Shown one piece after another: positions 18,434-26,401 of a stretch of DNA of 64,000 nt (the first letter of the stretch is position 1; the number at the start of each line of letters is the position of its first letter). The DNA comes from CAYLHF01 sp964383365 (GTDB lineage: Bacteria > Bacteroidota > Rhodothermia > Rhodothermales > UBA10348). The DNA lies in the NCBI GenBank assembly GCA_964383365.1, contig CAYLHF010000006.1:1-64000 (forward strand). The letters run 5' to 3'. The notes below the pieces were generated by a model. That model ran no database searches, was not told where the DNA came from, and was given only the letters and a program-made list of their open reading frames with translations. Position numbers and translations under genes: made by a program.

Positions 18434-18991
18434 TCAGGGCTGGAGCATTATTTCACGTCCATCTCTAGATCGCTCTTTGAGACCGAGGTTGCGGGCACGA
18501 TCCGAAATGACCGTCGGCCCGGTACGACGGTCATATTCCCCTTTCAGGGCATTGAACTCCAGACTCATCACCAGCTTGTCCTTGCGGAGCGTCTGCAGAT
18601 CAGTCAATAAATTCTGTGTCGCGTACACGTGTCCCACGTACAACGTTACGAGGATGACCACCGATAGAACAGCGAGTGAGAAACGTAGTGTCGATAGTCC
18701 CTGCAACCCGGAGTCCTGTTCCTCCGGGGTAGCGAGTCGCTCATTGTTGAACTCCTTCAACTCACCCCACCCCGGGCCCGTAATCGCAGCAATTCGGCTT
18801 CGTTTCCCCGCGTTGTTCGCCGGCCTGCGGGAACGCGGCTTGGGTGGCGCCTTTCTTTTTACCGTCGATGCCCCCGAGGCGGACCGTCTACGATGCGTTG
18901 CAGCACTTTTGGCAGACAATCCGCTGACAAATCGGACAGACGTCTGCTTCTTTTTCTGCTTTGCTGAACTCTTTGATTTAGAAGTGGCCAT
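18434..18991 (-). CDS. ftsL: FtsL-like divisome protein with long basic cytoplasmic tail
   Basis: The protein has 185 residues. The first 70 or so are strongly basic and Ser/Pro-rich (many K/R clusters). A single membrane helix follows (about 102-123), and then a short periplasmic coiled coil (about 124-155, LLTDLQTLRKDKLVMSLEF) and a small tail with RARNLGLKERS. That is the FtsL bitopic layout, and its place between rsmH and ftsI is diagnostic. FtsL forms the FtsQLB complex that activates FtsWI. The cytoplasmic tail is longer than the usual 30-40 residues. Identity is inferred from topology and position more than from sequence. Confidence 0.8.
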   Translation of the reverse strand: MATSKSKSSAKQKKKQTSVRFVSGLSAKSAATHRRRSASGASTVKRKAPPKPRSRRPANNAGKRSRIAAITGPGWGELKEFNNERLATPEEQDSGLQGLSTLRFSLAVLSVVILVTLYVGHVYATQNLLTDLQTLRKDKLVMSLEFNALKGEYDRRTGPTVISDRARNLGLKERSRDGREIMLQP

Positions 18992-18999
18992 AATCCGTG

Positions 19000-19998
19000 T
19001 TATTCATCCGTGTCCGTTATTCCGCTGTACCGGGTGCGCTCGGCGATTCGCAGGCGTGCGCTTCTTGAACGAGGATTTATTTTCAGCTCTTCCTCCGATG
19101 CCATCACCGGTTTTTTGGTCACTTCAGTCCAGGGTACCAGACGATTTCCATACAGATCTCGCCGTAGATTTCCTTCAAAATTTCCCGTCCTGAACAGTCT
19201 CTTCGCGCGCCGATCTTCAAGCGAGTGGTATGAGATAACGGCCATTCGTCCGCCGGGTCGGATCAATCGCGTGAAAGTCATCAGCGCTTCTTCAAGAGCC
19301 TCAATTTCACCGTTCACCTGGATTCGTATCGCCTGAAACACGCGTGCCAGCGTCTTCGACCGCTTCGGCGGTGCTACGAGTTGTTCTATTATTCTCGTAA
19401 GATCAGACGTCGAGGTGAGCGGTCGAACGTCGACAATAGCCGTCGCGATCGCGCGCGCCCGCGGCTCTTCGCCGTATTGACGTAAGACCCGCACGATTTC
19501 TCCGACAGACGACTCATTCAGAAAGTCGGCAGCCTGGCGTCCTGAGGTCTGATTCATCCGCATGTCCAGCGGCCCGTCCACGCGAAAACTGAAGCCTCGA
19601 TCCGAGACATCCAGTTGATGCGATGAAACACCCAGATCCATGAGCACTCCGTCGATCTCACGAGACTCGACGAGAGAACCGACGTCCAGAAAATTGCCAT
19701 GAACAAGAGTCAACTGCCCACTCTCCATAAAAGATTTCAACCGCTCGGAAGAGGCTGCAATGGCTTCCTGATCCCGGTCCAGTCCTATGACCTTCCCGGA
19801 TCTCGATAGCGTGGAAAGAATCGCTTCCGTATGTCCGCCCCCGCCCAACGTCGCATCGATATACGTGCCACCCGGGTCCGAGATGATCCCTTCTACAACA
19901 GCGTTACAAAGAACAGGCGCGTGATACGAGGAAGCATGTTCAAGTGGGTGCCCCTCTGAATCTGGCGCATTCAATTCCGTATTTCTTTTGCCAGACAT
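19000..19998 (-). CDS. rsmH: 16S rRNA m4C1402 N4-methyltransferase RsmH
   Basis: The protein has 332 residues. RsmH (MraW) methylates C1402 in the ribosomal decoding centre using S-adenosylmethionine. The N-terminal HAPVLCNAVVEGI leads to the SAM-binding loop DATLGGGGHTEAIL (48-61). Further family marks are GLDRDQEAIAAS, VLMDLGVSSHQLD, RGFSFRVDGPLDMRMNQ and, near the end, AVISYHSLEDRRAKRLFR. It starts one base after the mraZ stop on the minus strand and is followed eight bases later by the FtsL-like gene. Confidence 0.97.
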   Translation of the reverse strand: MSGKRNTELNAPDSEGHPLEHASSYHAPVLCNAVVEGIISDPGGTYIDATLGGGGHTEAILSTLSRSGKVIGLDRDQEAIAASSERLKSFMESGQLTLVHGNFLDVGSLVESREIDGVLMDLGVSSHQLDVSDRGFSFRVDGPLDMRMNQTSGRQAADFLNESSVGEIVRVLRQYGEEPRARAIATAIVDVRPLTSTSDLTRIIEQLVAPPKRSKTLARVFQAIRIQVNGEIEALEEALMTFTRLIRPGGRMAVISYHSLEDRRAKRLFRTGNFEGNLRRDLYGNRLVPWTEVTKKPVMASEEELKINPRSRSARLRIAERTRYSGITDTDE

Positions 19999-19999
19999 C

Positions 20000-20443
20000 T
20001 CATGAACCCATCACGCGTTCTGCGAGAGCTTCCTGATCGTCAGGTAAATCCTGTAAGTAATGATCGAATTTTTCCGGATCCCAGATCTCAATACGCTCCA
20101 TCGCTCCGATGATGAGCGCTTTGTCCGAGATGCCGGCATATTCAATAAGAGGTTTAGTAAGCGATACCCTGCCTTGTCCGTCGAGCGTCACTTCGTCGGC
20201 CCACATCAATATGGTCCGAACCAGGTGCCTTGCCTGCCGATCGTACGTATTCAGTGCTGCGTACTGCGCCTCCTTTTTTTGCCATTCATCGAGGGGATAC
20301 ACATAAATACAAGGCTCAAATCCACGAGTCATCGTGAACGTCGACAGCGCTTCAGGTCGAAGAGACGACCTCATTTTCGCCGGAATGGCTACCCGTCCCT
20401 TTCGGTCGACGGCATACAGTGCCTGTCCTTTGAAGCTTGCCAT
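20000..20443 (-). CDS. mraZ: Transcriptional regulator MraZ
   Basis: The protein has 147 residues built from two AbrB/MraZ swapped-hairpin domains: residues 1-55 (LYAVDRKGRVAIPAKMR) and about 77-125 (EVTLDGQGRVSLTKPLIEYAG). The D-x-x-GR-[VI]-x-[IL] motif is present in both copies. MraZ assembles into rings that bind direct repeats upstream of its own operon and usually repress dcw. Matching TGGGG repeats with 10-bp spacing lie 59-73 bases before the start codon. It is the first gene of the dcw operon. Confidence 0.96.
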   Translation of the reverse strand: MASFKGQALYAVDRKGRVAIPAKMRSSLRPEALSTFTMTRGFEPCIYVYPLDEWQKKEAQYAALNTYDRQARHLVRTILMWADEVTLDGQGRVSLTKPLIEYAGISDKALIIGAMERIEIWDPEKFDHYLQDLPDDQEALAERVMGS

Positions 20444-20501
20444 GAGCGCTAATCGACCGACGATGCATTCTTTCTGGATGTACTGAGCTTGTGGGAAATC
20501 T

Positions 20502-20516
20502 CCCCACTATTCCCCA
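20502..20516 (-). promoter_or_regulatory. MraZ box: two TGGGG repeats at 10-bp spacing
   Basis: Read on the minus strand there is TGGGG, five bases, TGGGG (20516-20512 and 20506-20502), and an inverted TCCCA follows ten bases further (20496-20492). Published MraZ operators are TGGGN repeats with 5-base spacers (E. coli) or AAAGTG-type repeats (Mycoplasma); the first repeat here reads AAAGTGGGG and fits both. The boxes lie just after the predicted -7 element, so bound MraZ would sit on the transcription start. Confidence 0.7.
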
Positions 20517-20523
20517 CTTTGAA

Positions 20524-20554
20524 CGAAAGGTACGTCTTTTAGCCCGAAAGTCAA
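20524..20554 (-). promoter_or_regulatory. Predicted dcw operon promoter, Bacteroidota type
   Basis: On the minus strand TTG (20554-20552), 19 bases, then TACCTTTCG (20532-20524) fits the Bacteroidota consensus TTTG / TAnnTTTG with normal spacing. The predicted start lies close to 20518, within the MraZ repeats, and some 75 bases ahead of the mraZ ATG. The -33 element is in the centre of a palindrome (20542-20565). Confidence 0.5.
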
Positions 20555-20565
20555 GACTTTCGGGC
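20542..20565. promoter_or_regulatory. Perfect 11-bp inverted repeat between mraZ and lexA-like gene
   Basis: GCCCGAAAGTC, two bases AA, then the exact complement. It lies in the divergent mraZ / lexA-like spacer and covers the predicted -33 element of the dcw promoter. It could be an operator for the LexA-like protein encoded next door, or a hairpin. No T-run follows on either strand, so a terminator is less likely. Confidence 0.5.
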
Positions 20566-20630
20566 GCTGTATCTCCCCATTATCAGGCCTGATTGGCCAA
20601 TAAATGGCATGAGGAGAGGTGGGGGTAAAA

Positions 20631-21368
20631 ATGTTATCCGCATCCAGTCAACACGATGGTGTTAATATACTCACCTTTTTACTAAATTGTAGATATTATT
20701 TACACCTTACACCCTTTGGAGTGCCTCTTCGACCACTAACTGATCGACAGCGAGAAACGTATCGATTCATTGTGACCTATCTGGAATCGAACGAACGTCC
20801 ACCAACGCTGCTGGAAATCGCGTCCGCAATCGGGGTGCGGTCCGTCAACAGCGTGATAAAGCTTCTCGGTCATCTCGTGGAGAAGGGCTACATTTCGAGA
20901 GATCCGGGAAGAGCCAGGGGGCTTCGGATTCTGTCCGGACGTGACATTGAACCAGCCGCCGGCCGAAGCGGAATAAACGTCCCCATCCGACGACTCCACG
21001 AGAAAACGGGCGGAACGGTAATCAGCCAGAACGAAGCAGAAGTGGTCGTCGATCGACTTTTCCTTCGAGGGCTTTCGAAACCTGGTTCCTGTTTTCTGGC
21101 CAGAGTCAATGACCATGGCTCTGGTCCTGACGGCATACGGCGGGGAGATCTGGTACTCGTCGAACCAGGAACGTCCGATCGCTACATCACCGGAGACTTA
21201 ATACTGGTTCAGAACGGGGACGAATATCTTGCGCGCCGGTTCGTGGACTCGGGCGATAAGGGACTCTTACGAGCTTCGGACCGGACGTTTCCGACGATCT
21301 CCCTGGATACCTGTGACCGACATATTTCGGTCACCGGTAGAATAGTCGCCGTGATGCGCCACCTGTGA
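20631..21368 (+). CDS. LexA-family repressor lacking the self-cleavage residues
   Basis: The protein has 245 residues from the ATG at 20631, which has GAGGTG about nine bases upstream; a GTG at 20619 or a GTG at 20721 are alternatives. The winged-helix domain is a good LexA match (LTDRQRETYRFIVTYLE, RPPTLLEIASAIGV, LVEKGYISRDPGRARGLRIL). The C-terminal S24 domain is degenerate: the usual RVxGDSMxxxGI reads RVNDHGSGPDGI, so the nucleophile position is Gly (codon 21117-21119), and the general-base Lys in the TVKR-type strand is Arg (21234-21236). The Ala-Gly cleavage site is not visible either. It probably binds DNA as a dimer but should not self-cleave with RecA. It is divergent from mraZ. Function as SOS repressor is doubtful. 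Confidence 0.85.
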   Translation: MLSASSQHDGVNILTFLLNCRYYLHLTPFGVPLRPLTDRQRETYRFIVTYLESNERPPTLLEIASAIGVRSVNSVIKLLGHLVEKGYISRDPGRARGLRILSGRDIEPAAGRSGINVPIRRLHEKTGGTVISQNEAEVVVDRLFLRGLSKPGSCFLARVNDHGSGPDGIRRGDLVLVEPGTSDRYITGDLILVQNGDEYLARRFVDSGDKGLLRASDRTFPTISLDTCDRHISVTGRIVAVMRHL

Positions 21369-21384
21369 GACAGCGTGCCTTCGA

Positions 21385-23082
21385 TCACATCTTGGCTGAG
21401 GCGAGTTGCATCTGCTTCTCCCGCTTTCGAGGCCGAGCTTCCTCTACTCCTCCGTGATCCTTGGCATGCCGAATCGCAGCCGCCACGAACGAGTGGAACA
21501 ACGGATGCGGGGAACCGACCGTCGTCTTGTATTCCGGGTGAAACTGGACACCTATAAACCAGCGAAGGTCAGGTAATTCTATGATTTCCACCAGATCCCT
21601 TCCAGGATTAACCCCGGTGAAATGCATCCCGTTCTCCAATAATTTATAGCGCAACATATTATTCAGCTCAAATCGATGTCGATGCCGTTCGGTCACCAGT
21701 GGTTGTCCATAAATGGAAGCAACACGGGAAGAATCCTGAATTTCACATTCATACGCACCCAACCGCATCGTTCCGCCCTTCCCGGCGATTTTCTTCTGGT
21801 CTTCCATCAGGTCGATCACGGGATATGGTGTTTCAGCATCGAACTCCGTCGAATTCGCGTCTTCCCAGAGACACACGTTTCGAGCAAATTCTATGACCGC
21901 ACACTGCATACCGAGACAGATTCCCAAAAAGGGAATATCGTTCTCGCGGGCGTGTCTGACGGCCTGGATTTTCCCTTCAATTCCCCGGTCTCCGAATCCC
22001 GGTGCTACCAGAATCCCTGACAATCCATCCAACTGCGATTCCACATTTTCGGCTGAAACATCGTCCGAAAGAATCATTTTCAAATCGACGTGGATACCGT
22101 GAACGGCTCCCGCCATGATGAAGCTCTCACTGATGGACTTATAGGCGTCCTGGTGCTCGACATACTTGCCCACAAGACCGATTCGGATCGTTGCGCTGGG
22201 CTGTTTGAGCTGGCGCAAAAACTGAGTCCAATCGTCGAGCGTCTTCTCATTTCCAGACCGATCGCCACAGTCCTCTTCCAGATACATTCTCTCGGACACG
22301 ATTCGGTCCAATCCTTCTTCCTGCATGAGAAGCGGGACTTCGTAAATCGATTCGGCATCCCGCGAGGCGATGACCGCATTTCCGTCGACATTGCAGAAGA
22401 GGGCGAGTTTCTTACGAACATCTGCATCCAGCGGGCGATCGGTTCGACAGACCAGAATGTCCGGCTGCAGACCGAAAGACAGCAACGTTTTCACCGAGTG
22501 CTGGGTGGGCTTGGTTTTTACCTCTCCCGCAGCATCCAGATACGGAACAAGCGTCAGGTGTATGTTCAACGTATTCCGTGAGCCCCGTTCATAGCGAAGC
22601 TGCCGGATGGCCTCCAGGTAGGGCTGCCCCTCAATATCACCGACGGTGCCTCCAATTTCCGTGATCACGACATCGGTGTCTTCCTGTCCGCCCAGCTTCT
22701 GCATCCACGCCTTGATCTCGTCGATAATATGAGGAACCACCTGTACGGTCTTTCCCAGATACGCTCCCTCCCGCTCTTTGGTAATCACCTCCATGTAAAT
22801 TCGACCCGTCGTGACATTGTTGGCCTGACTCGTCGGTACACCGAGAAATCGCTCATAGTGTCCGAGGTCCAGGTCCGTCTCGGCACCGTCGTCCGTCACG
22901 AACACTTCTCCGTGTTCGTAAGGATTCATCGTTCCGGGATCCACGTTGATGTATGGATCGAATTTTTGGATGGTGACCCTGAGGCCACGTGCTTCCAGTA
23001 GCCGTCCAAGGGAAGCACAAATAATGCCTTTTCCGAGTGACGATGTGACGCCACCCGTAACGAAGATGTATTTAGTCTGCAC
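21385..23082 (-). CDS. pyrG: CTP synthase PyrG
   Basis: The protein has 565 residues. It converts UTP to CTP with ATP and glutamine. The N-terminal synthase domain opens KYIFVTGGVTSSLGKGI (4-20) and has IQKFDPYINVDPGTMNP. The C-terminal class I glutaminase has the nucleophile C388 in GICLGMQC, and the His-Glu pair in FHPEYKT near 525. The length is normal. It converges with the lexA-like gene (17 bases apart). The 175 bases upstream, toward the methyltransferase gene, hold no gene I can support. Confidence 0.97.
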   Translation of the reverse strand: MQTKYIFVTGGVTSSLGKGIICASLGRLLEARGLRVTIQKFDPYINVDPGTMNPYEHGEVFVTDDGAETDLDLGHYERFLGVPTSQANNVTTGRIYMEVITKEREGAYLGKTVQVVPHIIDEIKAWMQKLGGQEDTDVVITEIGGTVGDIEGQPYLEAIRQLRYERGSRNTLNIHLTLVPYLDAAGEVKTKPTQHSVKTLLSFGLQPDILVCRTDRPLDADVRKKLALFCNVDGNAVIASRDAESIYEVPLLMQEEGLDRIVSERMYLEEDCGDRSGNEKTLDDWTQFLRQLKQPSATIRIGLVGKYVEHQDAYKSISESFIMAGAVHGIHVDLKMILSDDVSAENVESQLDGLSGILVAPGFGDRGIEGKIQAVRHARENDIPFLGICLGMQCAVIEFARNVCLWEDANSTEFDAETPYPVIDLMEDQKKIAGKGGTMRLGAYECEIQDSSRVASIYGQPLVTERHRHRFELNNMLRYKLLENGMHFTGVNPGRDLVEIIELPDLRWFIGVQFHPEYKTTVGSPHPLFHSFVAAAIRHAKDHGGVEEARPRKREKQMQLASAKM

Positions 23083-23257
23083 AGGAGCCAGTGGTTAGTG
23101 GGCAGGCACGCTTCACGGCATCGATTCCTTTACAGGCGTTCCGCACCGGATCATTGGGCACAGAAAACGAGAGAGGTGCCCGACAAAAATACGGTGTTCC
23201 TCGATCAACCGAAAATGAAGTCGATGGAAATGAGTTGAAGAGCGCTCCCTCCCCACG

Positions 23258-24073
23258 TCAGCCGACTTTTTCTGCCACTATCAGAAGACCGGTACCCGTC
23301 TTATTCTCTCCAACCATATCCAGTGCGTTCAGCATCAGGCCGATGGGCAGTACAGGCAGGTAATACAGCGGCAGCAGAAGCAACAGAATCCAGGATGCGT
23401 TCAGCATCTTCATCGGCCATTTGACCAGGAGGCGCCAGCCAACAGATCCAAAAAACCCGTACGTATAGAGTGCCTGTTTCGTCGTGAGACCGGCCCGGGA
23501 CAATTTATCCACGAGGTCCTTTCGATTGTACCCGTCTCGCACATGCTCACCTATGAAACTCTGCTCTCCCCCCTCCTGCACATCAGATCCGCCCTGATCG
23601 GACGGTGTGTTGATCAGGACGACGCCTCCTGGCTTCAACACCCGCGCGAAGTGAGAGAATACCACCTCATCCTCTTCGATATGCTCCATTACATCTACCG
23701 AAAGAATCAGGTCGTAGGGTCCACGCGCCTGCAGCCGGGTGAGATCGTCCACGAAAAAACGTGCGGATTCAGCCAGCCCTGCCCGTTTGAACAGGGACGA
23801 GACGCGGTCGAGGTAATCGTCCTTGATATCAACGGCATCGATCGAAATCCCCCGGAAACGTTGGGCCATCCAGAATGCGAACTGACCAAAGCCGGTCCCC
23901 GCGTCCAGAATACGGATCGGTCTGGCGCATGCCGTGATTTCCCTTCGTAGTTCCCGGCGAACATACCAGGCACGCAAAAAAACCACGTGCAGCAGCATAA
24001 ACAGTAGCCGAGTGCGCAATGGACTGCTTCCGGCCAGGTGTCCGAAGCGGTCTTTAATCGGATCGTAATCCAT
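23258..24073 (-). CDS. Class I SAM-dependent methyltransferase (UbiG/Methyltransf_11-like)
   Basis: The protein has 271 residues. The SAM-binding core is seen as IRILDAGTGFGQFAFWMA (motif I, about 52-69), IDAVDIKDDYLDRV (motif post I) and LILSVDVMEHIEEDEVVFSHFARVLKPGGVVLINTPS (motifs II/III). Two hydrophobic helices near 210-255 may hold it against the membrane. Its start overlaps the end of the upstream GT4 gene by 20 bases, so it is likely co-translated with the two glycosyltransferases before it. It may modify a glycan or lipid made by them; the substrate cannot be read. Confidence 0.75.
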   Translation of the reverse strand: MDYDPIKDRFGHLAGSSPLRTRLLFMLLHVVFLRAWYVRRELRREITACARPIRILDAGTGFGQFAFWMAQRFRGISIDAVDIKDDYLDRVSSLFKRAGLAESARFFVDDLTRLQARGPYDLILSVDVMEHIEEDEVVFSHFARVLKPGGVVLINTPSDQGGSDVQEGGEQSFIGEHVRDGYNRKDLVDKLSRAGLTTKQALYTYGFFGSVGWRLLVKWPMKMLNASWILLLLLPLYYLPVLPIGLMLNALDMVGENKTGTGLLIVAEKVG

Positions 24074-25343
24074 CAGATTGGGTCAGCTTTGCTGTATTGA
24101 TCTGTTCGTAAACGAATGTGATATATGGTTCCCAGGATACCCCCGCCGGTCCCATTTGAATCCGACCTGACTCAACCTCGTCCGGGCGATGACGCCGGAT
24201 CGTATCCCGGCCAGCCGTGTCGTGAGCCTCTTCAGATTCGTCTCCATCTGAAGTTCTGGAAAAAAAGCCTACGACGGCTGTCGAAAGGGCGTGTGGATCC
24301 AGGGGTGGAACTATTCGCTCCTTGTTTTCGCGGCCGACCTGATCGGCCAACCCTCCGACATCGCTGACGATGGATGGCAATCCGAACTGCTGGGCAATCT
24401 GCACAACTCCGCTCTGCGTCGCAGACGTATATGGTTGGACGAGCAGGTCGGCCGCAGAAAAGTATGCTGCAACCCGTGACCTGGGAATGTATTCATCACA
24501 AATGGTCACATGATCGCCGACGTTTAATGCCGCGATTTTCTCATCGTATTCAGACCGATCATCGTAAAATTCTCCTGCAACAAGCAGGCGCACCTCCGGA
24601 ATGGACGCGACGATCTCCGGAAGCGCGTCGATCAGTACGTGCAGTCCCTTGTACGCCCTGACCACTCCAAAAAAGAGGATAATCTTTTCCGCCCGCCGGA
24701 GCTTTTCGTCCGGGCCGAGAACAAGCTGAGACCTCGCTTCCGTCTTCTCGAGTGGGCCACCAAACTGATCGTACGCCGGATGCTCCAGCAGTACGGGAGA
24801 GGACGCAGGAAGAAGTCCCTCGACGCTTCGGCGGACGGCGTCTGAGAGCACGACGATCTCGTCACACTGTGTGAGAAAAAGCTTCGAAAGGAGCGCGTCT
24901 CCGGCATGGCGCTCGTGTGGAAGCACATTGTGAGTGACTCCGATCGTTCGGATGCCACATTTCCGCAGGCTGCGAGCCATCTTGGTATAGGCGGGAGCAA
25001 AAAACGGCATCCAGTACATGAAAATAGCCAGAACCACGTCGTCTTTTTCTATCCTTCTCGATGCCGCGATCCAGGTCACCGGATTGATGGAATCGATCAG
25101 ACGAATCACGGGCGAAGTCGTCCCGATTTCAGCAAGATCATCCTTGTCGTCTTCTGGCTCGAATTGACTTCGTCCGGGAAAGAGTAGCCCGGGATACAAT
25201 CGTGTAAATGATATCCGGACCACCTCCAGACCGGATTCTTCCAGCCTGGAACACAGTCTCTCTGAGTATTGTGATATACCACCCCTGTACGGAGGATGCG
25301 GCGCGATTACAGCCACCCGAGACGATAATTGTACGTGTTGCAT
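24054..25343 (-). CDS. GT4-family glycosyltransferase
   Basis: The protein has 429 residues from the ATG at 25343, chosen because it sits just before the conserved SSRVAVIAPHPPYRGGISQYSERL start and leaves four bases to the GT2 gene; in-frame ATGs at 25364 and 25385 would overlap that gene. The second Rossmann domain has IILFFGVVRAYKGLHVLIDALPEI, LLVAGEFY, and YFSAADLLVQPYTSATQSGVVQIAQQFGLP, the GT4 donor region, in which the usual E-x7-E is replaced by S/Q-type residues. It is a retaining transferase of unknown acceptor, in a three-gene group with a GT2 and a methyltransferase. Confidence 0.75.
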   Translation of the reverse strand: MQHVQLSSRVAVIAPHPPYRGGISQYSERLCSRLEESGLEVVRISFTRLYPGLLFPGRSQFEPEDDKDDLAEIGTTSPVIRLIDSINPVTWIAASRRIEKDDVVLAIFMYWMPFFAPAYTKMARSLRKCGIRTIGVTHNVLPHERHAGDALLSKLFLTQCDEIVVLSDAVRRSVEGLLPASSPVLLEHPAYDQFGGPLEKTEARSQLVLGPDEKLRRAEKIILFFGVVRAYKGLHVLIDALPEIVASIPEVRLLVAGEFYDDRSEYDEKIAALNVGDHVTICDEYIPRSRVAAYFSAADLLVQPYTSATQSGVVQIAQQFGLPSIVSDVGGLADQVGRENKERIVPPLDPHALSTAVVGFFSRTSDGDESEEAHDTAGRDTIRRHRPDEVESGRIQMGPAGVSWEPYITFVYEQINTAKLTQSDGLRSD

Positions 25344-25347
25344 CGCC

Positions 25348-26301
25348 TCAACCCGGGCCAGCATCGTGACATTCAGAAACATCATACGTTCTGATGTCTG
25401 ACATCCGAGGAACGACGATCATTTCTCCGATCAGTCCCACGGAAAACATCTGAATGCCGACCAGAATAAGCAGTGTTCCAAGAAGAAGTAGCGGCCGATC
25501 ACCAATCGGCTGGCCATAAACGAGCTTGTCTATCGAGATCCAGAGACTGATAACGAAGCCGCCGAGAAACGCGAGCGTACCCAGAGATCCAAAAAAATGC
25601 ATCGGGCGGACGGCGAATCGAGTCAGAAAAAAAACACTCAGAAGGTCCAGAAAACCACGAAGGTATCGCTCCAGCCCGAATTTCGTCCTGCCATACTTCC
25701 GTGCATGATGCTGGACCACCTTCTCCGTAATGCGCCCGTATCCTTCCCATTTTGCGAGGGCCGGAATGTATCGGTGGAGTTCACCATAGACGGTCACGTT
25801 TTTGACTACTTCTGCCCGATACGCTTTCAGACCACAATTGAAATCATGGAGTGGAATCCGCGTAATGGTCCGGGTGGCCAGATTAAAGAATCGACTCGGA
25901 ATGGTTTTCGATAGCGGATCATGACGTTCTTTCTTCCATCCGCTTACCAGATCATATCCGCTCTCGAGCAGGGCGACCAGGCCAGGAATCTCTCCGGGTT
26001 CGTCCTGCAGATCCGCATCCATCGTAATTATATACCGGCCCCTGGCGCGCTCGAAACCCAGCGCCAGTGCGGCTGACTTGCCGTAATTTCGGCGGAAGCG
26101 AATTCCTGAAAAACGGCTGTCTCGGCCGTGCATCGAATCGATGACGTCCCAGGAATCGTCACCGGATCCATCGTCGATAAGCCAGCATTCGAAAGTGAAG
26201 CCAGCACCGTCGCAGACCGAACGGATTCGATCCACAAGTTCAGGAAGCGACTCTTCCTCTTCAAAAACCGGTACTATGACGGATAAATCAGGACCGTTCA
26301 T
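25348..26301 (-). CDS. GT2-family polyprenyl-phosphate glycosyltransferase (DPM1/GtrB-like) with membrane tail
   Basis: The protein has 317 residues. The GT-A catalytic domain starts LSVIVPVFEEEESLPELVDRI (6-26). It has CWLIDDGSGDDSWDVI, then YIITMDADLQDEPGEIPGLV with the DxD metal site, and HDFNCGLKAYRAEVV. Two membrane helices (about 230-253 and 263-290) follow. Relatives transfer a sugar from UDP or GDP to undecaprenyl phosphate, for O-antigen or lipid A glycosylation. It is the first gene of a minus-strand trio with the GT4 and methyltransferase genes, and lies 100 bases after gyrB. Confidence 0.85.
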   Translation of the reverse strand: MNGPDLSVIVPVFEEEESLPELVDRIRSVCDGAGFTFECWLIDDGSGDDSWDVIDSMHGRDSRFSGIRFRRNYGKSAALALGFERARGRYIITMDADLQDEPGEIPGLVALLESGYDLVSGWKKERHDPLSKTIPSRFFNLATRTITRIPLHDFNCGLKAYRAEVVKNVTVYGELHRYIPALAKWEGYGRITEKVVQHHARKYGRTKFGLERYLRGFLDLLSVFFLTRFAVRPMHFFGSLGTLAFLGGFVISLWISIDKLVYGQPIGDRPLLLLGTLLILVGIQMFSVGLIGEMIVVPRMSDIRTYDVSECHDAGPG

Positions 26302-26401
26302 CTATGCCCTGCCAGCAAGTGTGAATGCATCTTGACGGCCCTCCAGAATCTGGGCGCTAAACAGGTCCTGGATACCGCGCGAATCGTTTCTTTCAAAGAT
26401 G

